From: Clostridia bacterium
Lineage (GTDB): Bacteria; Bacillota; Clostridia; Christensenellales; CAG-138
Direction: 5' to 3'
NCBI GenBank assembly: GCA_017541305.1
Contig: JAFXZJ010000024.1
Location: 1 to 64,000, forward strand
DNA: 64,000 nucleotides
The translations under genes and the position numbers were made by a program. Positions 60,274 through 64,000 of the stretch are shown here, in pieces; the first letter of the stretch is position 1; the number at the start of each line of letters is the position of its first letter. Under the pieces are notes generated by a model, which made no database searches, had not been told where the DNA came from, and saw nothing but the letters and a program-made list of their open reading frames with translations.

Positions 60274-61120
60274 GGACATCACCCTGGGCCAATACTTCCC
60301 CGTCGATTCGCCGGTGCACCGCCTGGATCCGCGCACCAAGCTGATATTGCTCGTGATGTACATCGTTGCGGTGTTCATCGCAAAGGATCTGTGGGTGTTC
60401 GGCTTTATAATCGCGTTCATGCTGTTCATGACCGCGATGAGCCGCGTTCCCTTAAGCTATATCACCAAGGCGATAAAGCCAATGAAATGGCTTTTGCCGC
60501 TGATGTTTTTGCTGAATCTGTTCATGGTCAAGACAGGTACTGTGCTGGTGCAGTGGCAATTCATCACCATCACCACGGGCGGCGTGCGGCAGGCGCTTTT
60601 CATAGTGCTCAGGCTGATCGCGCTGGTTTCGGGCGCTTCGCTGCTGACCCTTACCACCACCCCCGTTTCGCTTACCGAGGGCCTTGAAAGGCTTTTTGCG
60701 CCGCTCAAGGTGATCAAATTCCCCGCGCATGAGCTGGCTATGATGATGACGATCGCTCTGCGCTTCATCCCCACCCTGCTCGAGGAGGCGGACAAGATCA
60801 TGAAGGCGCAGCTTGCAAGGGGCGCCGATCTCGAAAGCGGCAACGTGCTGAAGCGCGCCAAGGCCATGCTGCCCATACTCATACCTCTCTTTGTGAATTC
60901 CTTCCGCAGGGCCGAGGAGCTGGCGCTTGCGATGGAGAGCCGCTGCTATCACGGCGGCGAGGGCAGGACGAGGCTGAAGGTGCTACGGTTCCATTGGCGG
61001 GATCTTATCGCGTTCCTCATCATGGCAGCGCTGATCGCCTCGGTGATAATACTGCAGAACACCTTCCCCATCGATCATTGGATCGCGCAGGCGTTCAAGA
61101 ACTTAACGGGATTGAAATAA
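60266..61120 (+). CDS. ecfT: Energy-coupling factor transmembrane subunit EcfT
   Basis: A 284-residue membrane protein. After ITLGQYFPVDSPVHRLDPRTKL it has about five helices; the two coupling motifs with Ala-Arg-Gly (QLARGADLES) and its second form (MESRCYHGGEGRT) contact the ATPases. The ATG at 60266 follows GGGGTGAG. It ends in TAATG overlap with the next gene. Confidence 0.94.
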   Translation: MFKDITLGQYFPVDSPVHRLDPRTKLILLVMYIVAVFIAKDLWVFGFIIAFMLFMTAMSRVPLSYITKAIKPMKWLLPLMFLLNLFMVKTGTVLVQWQFITITTGGVRQALFIVLRLIALVSGASLLTLTTTPVSLTEGLERLFAPLKVIKFPAHELAMMMTIALRFIPTLLEEADKIMKAQLARGADLESGNVLKRAKAMLPILIPLFVNSFRRAEELALAMESRCYHGGEGRTRLKVLRFHWRDLIAFLIMAALIASVIILQNTFPIDHWIAQAFKNLTGLK

Positions 61121-61536
61121 TGAACGGAGTTTCCCCCTCCACAAGAAGATTTTTGCTTTTTCTCGCCGGCGCGCTGTTCCTTATCGCGGCGGTGTGGCTG
61201 ATATTGCTCGAATCGAACAGCTACGTGCGCAGGGCGTGCACGCGTATAAACGAATTCGGTTACGCTTCCTCGCCCGACGATTTTTTCACGCAGGGCTATG
61301 GGAGCGGCAAAAGCATAGCCGAGGTCATCGGCACGGACTGTTCCGAGCCCGCCGCGCTCTCGAGGGAATGCGGCTTTGACGCGGATACCGATACCCGCGG
61401 GCTCGTAGAGCTGATGCTGTGGAATATCGACAGCGACAGCGTGATGTACGTTTGGCTGCTGGACCGCGAGCCGCAGCTTGTATTCACAGAAAGCATTTCA
61501 ACGGGGCTTCTGCGCCCGATTTCCGAAAAACGATGA
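61120..61536 (+). CDS. Hypothetical membrane-anchored protein between ecfT and truA
   Basis: A 138-residue protein of unknown family. One transmembrane helix (~14-33, LLFLAGALFLIAAVWLILL), then a small outer domain with SSPDDFFTQGYGSGKSIAEVIGTDCSEPAALSRECGFDADT. The ATG at 61120 overlaps the ecfT stop, and the stop overlaps the truA start (ATGA), so it is translated as part of the operon. No role can be inferred. Confidence 0.7.
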   Translation: MNGVSPSTRRFLLFLAGALFLIAAVWLILLESNSYVRRACTRINEFGYASSPDDFFTQGYGSGKSIAEVIGTDCSEPAALSRECGFDADTDTRGLVELMLWNIDSDSVMYVWLLDREPQLVFTESISTGLLRPISEKR

Positions 61537-62297
61537 GAAGGATAGCGCTGATAATCGAATACGACGGGACGGATTACGTCGGCTGGCAGGTGCAGCCGAA
61601 CGGGATCGCCGTGCAGGAGGTCATCTGCCGCGCCTTCAAAAAGCTCACGGGCGAGGACATTGTCCTTCACGCCTCGGGCCGCACCGACAGCGGCGTGCAC
61701 GCGCGGGCGCAGACCGCGCATTTCGATACCGGGTGCCGCATACCCGCCGACAAGATCTGCTACGCCCTGAACACCCGCCTGCCGGGGGATATCCGCATCA
61801 AGGCGAGCTTTGAGGTCCCACAGGAATTCCACGCCCGTTTCGACGTTCTGGAAAAGCATTACGTTTACAGGATAAACAACGCGCCGCACGCCTCGGCCTT
61901 CACGCGGAATTACGCCCTGCACGTGCACTATCCCCTCGATATCGGCCGCATGAACGAGGCCGCGAAGCGCTTCCTCGGCGAGCATGATTTCAACGCGTTC
62001 CGCTCCGTGGGAAGCAAGGCGAAGACCACCGTGCGAACGATCTATGAGTCCGAATGGACGCGCGATGGAGACGAGCTTCGCTATCACGTCGCGGGGAGCG
62101 GCTTCCTTTACAACATGGTGCGCATAATGGTCGGCACCATGATCCGCATAGGCCAGGGCTTCGAGGAGCCGGAGATCATAACCGAAGCGCTTGAAATGAA
62201 GGAACGAAGCTTTGCGGGCGACACCGCCCCCGCGCACGGGCTGACGCTTTGGCGGGTGAAATACGGGTTTTTCGACACCGAAAGCTTTATAGGATGA
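61533..62297 (+). CDS. truA: tRNA pseudouridine(38-40) synthase TruA
   Basis: A 254-residue enzyme that modifies U38-U40 in the anticodon arm. The catalytic motif is SGRTDSGVHARAQTAHF (Asp within). YDGTDYVGWQVQPNG at the start, FHARFDVLEKHYVYRI and GSGFLYNMVRIMVGTMIRIG are family marks. The ATG at 61533 overlaps the previous stop; earlier in-frame ATG codons lie in the preceding gene. Order ecfA1-A2-T-truA is the standard Firmicutes order. Confidence 0.95.
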   Translation: MRRIALIIEYDGTDYVGWQVQPNGIAVQEVICRAFKKLTGEDIVLHASGRTDSGVHARAQTAHFDTGCRIPADKICYALNTRLPGDIRIKASFEVPQEFHARFDVLEKHYVYRINNAPHASAFTRNYALHVHYPLDIGRMNEAAKRFLGEHDFNAFRSVGSKAKTTVRTIYESEWTRDGDELRYHVAGSGFLYNMVRIMVGTMIRIGQGFEEPEIITEALEMKERSFAGDTAPAHGLTLWRVKYGFFDTESFIG

Positions 62298-62303
62298 TAA
62301 TAT

Positions 62304-62507
62304 ATGGGAAGCTTACGAAGGTTTCCCGCAATACTGTTTGCCGTCATTATGTCGCTGTCCCTGCAATTCGCTTTCGGCTGCACGAGCATCATCCCGGATC
62401 CGGCGCCTGCAAAGGAGCCTTATACAGAATCGGCGGATACGCCGGAACCGTCCGACGCCGCAGAGGTGAAAACGTCCGACGCCGCCGAGCCTTCCGGCAA
62501 GCTGTAA
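62304..62507 (+). CDS. Small putative lipoprotein
   Basis: A 67-residue protein: signal segment FPAILFAVIMSLSLQFAFGC with a lipobox-like FAFGC (Cys26), followed by a Pro/Ser/Thr/Asp-rich tail with repeated SDAAE. It has no folded domain, so it may be a leftover lipoprotein N-terminus or a short cell-surface spacer peptide. AGGAT lies upstream. The next gene is a larger lipoprotein with a similar start. Confidence 0.45.
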   Translation: MGSLRRFPAILFAVIMSLSLQFAFGCTSIIPDPAPAKEPYTESADTPEPSDAAEVKTSDAAEPSGKL

Positions 62508-62573
62508 TGTATAATCGTGCCGTTTCAGTGGATTCCGACAGATATTCACACGAATAAAAAGGAGGTAATCTAT

Positions 62574-63626
62574 ATGCGTTCTCGTTTCTCTGCACTTTTG
62601 CTCATCGTTTCGGTCATACTGCTGATGGTTTCCGTTGTCGGCTGCCGTTCCGTTTCGGAACCGGCCGATGCTTCTTCTCCCCCCTATGCTCCATCCTCGC
62701 CCACTCAGGAAGCATCGATCGAAAATACCTCCGAGCCGATCGAAACGATCGTGCCTGACTCACCGGTATTCACCATATCCGCTTTCGGCGAATGTGCCGA
62801 ACTCATAGCCCGAATCACTCCCGGCGACGGAGAGGATGAGCTTCATTATGCACATATTTCCGAATCAGGCTCAGGCTATGAGGGCGGTCCCGAATACTTC
62901 TTCGTTTCAGGCGACAAGATCTATTTTCGGGACCCGACCAACTGGCAGTGGAGCTCCTTATTCGTTTACGATATCGTTTCCGGCGAGGGGCGGAGGATTT
63001 ACGATCATCCGGAAGAGGACGAATGGTTTGCTCCTTTTGCGGTGTATAACGGGCTGGTGATCACCAACAGCAAGGTTTTCGATTCCGAAACCTCGAAAAG
63101 CATGGAATTGGAGCCTCCGGTCCCCGCGGAGTATGATGTGATATCATTCTTCATTTCGGGCAGCGACGTCTATTTGCTCGCCGGTGACGATGATTCGGTT
63201 TTCACGAGCATGCTCGATTTAGGCTATCCGGCTGCCGGCCGCGCTCCGGGCTGGACGGAAGCGCGGGACGTATGCTCGGGTGAACCGGCCGAGGATCCTT
63301 CCTCGACTATCTGGACCTTCGGCAAGCTCGGCAAGCGCTTTGCCACGATGGATTCCGCCGCATATCTGGGCGACGGTCAGGATGGTTCTCATTACTTCTG
63401 GGCGCTGCTCTCGGAGTCCGATGACCGATTGTTTGAAGGCGAGCATACCGAAACGCTGGTTTTCAAAACGGATGCTGACGGAAACTTGATCAAAGCCGTT
63501 TCCCCCGAAACAAGTTGGGATGAGCTCTACGGAGGCTGCTGCAAATACCTTCTGAACGGCGACGGCACGGTGTACCTGATGCTGGGCTTGCCCGACCGGC
63601 TGCTTGTTTATAGGATAGACCTGTGA
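62574..63626 (+). CDS. Hypothetical lipoprotein, possible beta-propeller
   Basis: A 350-residue exported lipoprotein: signal MRSRFSALLLIVSVILLMVSVVGC with lipobox at VVGC (Cys24), a Ser/Pro spacer to ~60, then a beta-rich domain with strand-turn units such as YFFVSGDKIYFRDPT, LFVYDIVSGEGRRIY, VYNGLVITNSKVFDSE and FFISGSDVYLLAGDD. That pattern suggests a propeller fold. AAAGGAGG lies 8 bases before the ATG at 62574. Function unknown. Confidence 0.65.
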   Translation: MRSRFSALLLIVSVILLMVSVVGCRSVSEPADASSPPYAPSSPTQEASIENTSEPIETIVPDSPVFTISAFGECAELIARITPGDGEDELHYAHISESGSGYEGGPEYFFVSGDKIYFRDPTNWQWSSLFVYDIVSGEGRRIYDHPEEDEWFAPFAVYNGLVITNSKVFDSETSKSMELEPPVPAEYDVISFFISGSDVYLLAGDDDSVFTSMLDLGYPAAGRAPGWTEARDVCSGEPAEDPSSTIWTFGKLGKRFATMDSAAYLGDGQDGSHYFWALLSESDDRLFEGEHTETLVFKTDADGNLIKAVSPETSWDELYGGCCKYLLNGDGTVYLMLGLPDRLLVYRIDL

Positions 63627-63642
63627 TATAACGTTTTTGCGG

Positions 63643-63674
63643 GGCGGTCCCATTTTCGGGATCGCTCTTTTATT
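63643..63674 (+). terminator. Terminator after lipoprotein
   Basis: GGCGGTCCC and GGGATCGCTC pair (one wobble) around ATTTTC and run into TTTTATTT. Confidence 0.65.
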
Positions 63675-63688
63675 TCGCCATTTGCCTC

Positions 63689-63717
63689 TTGCCAAAACCC
63701 GTATTATGTTGTAAAAT
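63689..63717 (+). promoter_or_regulatory. Promoter of the Asp23/Gls24 gene
   Basis: TTGCCA (63689-63694), 17 bases, TAAAAT (63712-63717); start codon 32 bases downstream. Confidence 0.7.
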
Positions 63718-63748
63718 AAGCTGAATAAATATAAATCGGAGGTGCAAT

Positions 63749-64000
63749 ATGCCTGCTAATATCATTTACGACCTGGGCACCGTTACGATGAGCGACGACC
63801 TTATCGCTTCCATCGCAGGTACCGCCGCCGTTGAAAATTACGGTATTGTCGCCATGAACAGCAAGAGCGCGACCGACGCCCTTTTGCAGCTCGTAGGCAG
63901 TGAGAATATGAAGCGCGGCGTCAAGGTGACCGTGCTTGAGGACGGCGCGACCGTCGATATCGACCTGCACGTCACCGTCATGTACGGCGTATCCTTAAAC
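63749..64000 (+). CDS. Asp23/Gls24 family protein (partial, cut by window end)
   Basis: Eighty-four residues are visible: MPANIIYDLGTVTMSDDLIASIAGTAAVENYGIVAMNSKS... and RGVKVTVLEDGATVDIDLHVTVMYGVSLN. The VxxxDDxIASIAGxxAxxxxGV pattern is that of the Asp23/Gls24 (YloU) family, small alkaline-shock or envelope-stress proteins. CGGAGG lies 9 bases before the ATG. The 3' end lies outside the window. In many Firmicutes this gene precedes a DegV/DAK-type kinase gene. Confidence 0.9.
   Translation, partial: MPANIIYDLGTVTMSDDLIASIAGTAAVENYGIVAMNSKSATDALLQLVGSENMKRGVKVTVLEDGATVDIDLHVTVMYGVSLN

Overview
The window looks like a chromosomal segment of an endospore-forming, Gram-positive anaerobe of the class Clostridia, probably an uncultivated gut lineage; genus cannot be told from sequence alone. 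The evidence is a SipL-type spore coat protein, butyrate kinase with phosphate butyryltransferase, pyruvate phosphate dikinase, a dockerin protein, ECF-type transporter genes, the class II dimeric-type glycyl-tRNA synthetase, and AGGAGG ribosome binding sites. The backbone is visibly GC-rich. The first ~7.6 kb and a patch near 32.2-32.5 kb are clearly AT-richer.

Positions 1 to about 7640 are an integrated mobile element or its remnant. They carry a cut-off MobC-like ribbon-helix-helix gene, a coupled small gene, a protein with a sigma region 4-like tail, a tyrosine recombinase, a four-gene cargo (SPFH plus zinc ribbons, membrane protein, zinc ribbon plus coiled coil, HEPN-like RNxxxH protein), TnpV and a CD1845-type membrane protein. 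Two palindromic sites in inverted orientation flank the leader of the cargo operon, directly after the recombinase. This is the best candidate for a new system here: possibly a switchable cargo or defence cassette.

From 7.7 to 15.6 kb lies the nusA-infB operon on the minus strand (rimP, nusA, rnpM/ylxR, ylxQ, infB, rbfA, nrnA), ending in an unusual TruB-riboflavin kinase fusion. After a plus-strand acyltransferase comes a minus-strand potassium operon (trkH/ktrB, trkA/ktrA, a small membrane protein, a KdpD-like kinase without the KdpD domain, and KdpE), headed by tandem TTAAGA repeats. From 22.6 to 29.9 kb are glycerate kinase, a ClpC-like ATPase with a degenerate second ATPase domain, HIT, mtaB, rsmE and prmA.

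From 30 to 35.5 kb are sipL, a membrane-anchored hypothetical, a decayed patch holding a second copy of the sipL 3' end and a PPC-like fragment behind a perfect consensus promoter, a secreted dockerin protein with a gingipain-like module, and TspO. From 35.6 to 46.6 kb are rpmB, glyS, a frameshifted MATE gene with its MarR regulator, yitT, ppdK (3' end duplicated), dnaG and rpoD.

From 46.7 kb on are an ECF sigma factor with its membrane partner and a lipoprotein paralogue of the partner's outer domain, a Dabb protein, a class A penicillin-binding protein, the ptb-M13 peptidase-buk cluster, ecfA1-ecfA2-ecfT-truA, lipoproteins, and the start of an Asp23/Gls24 gene cut by the window end. I saw no tRNA or rRNA gene and no CRISPR array by reading.
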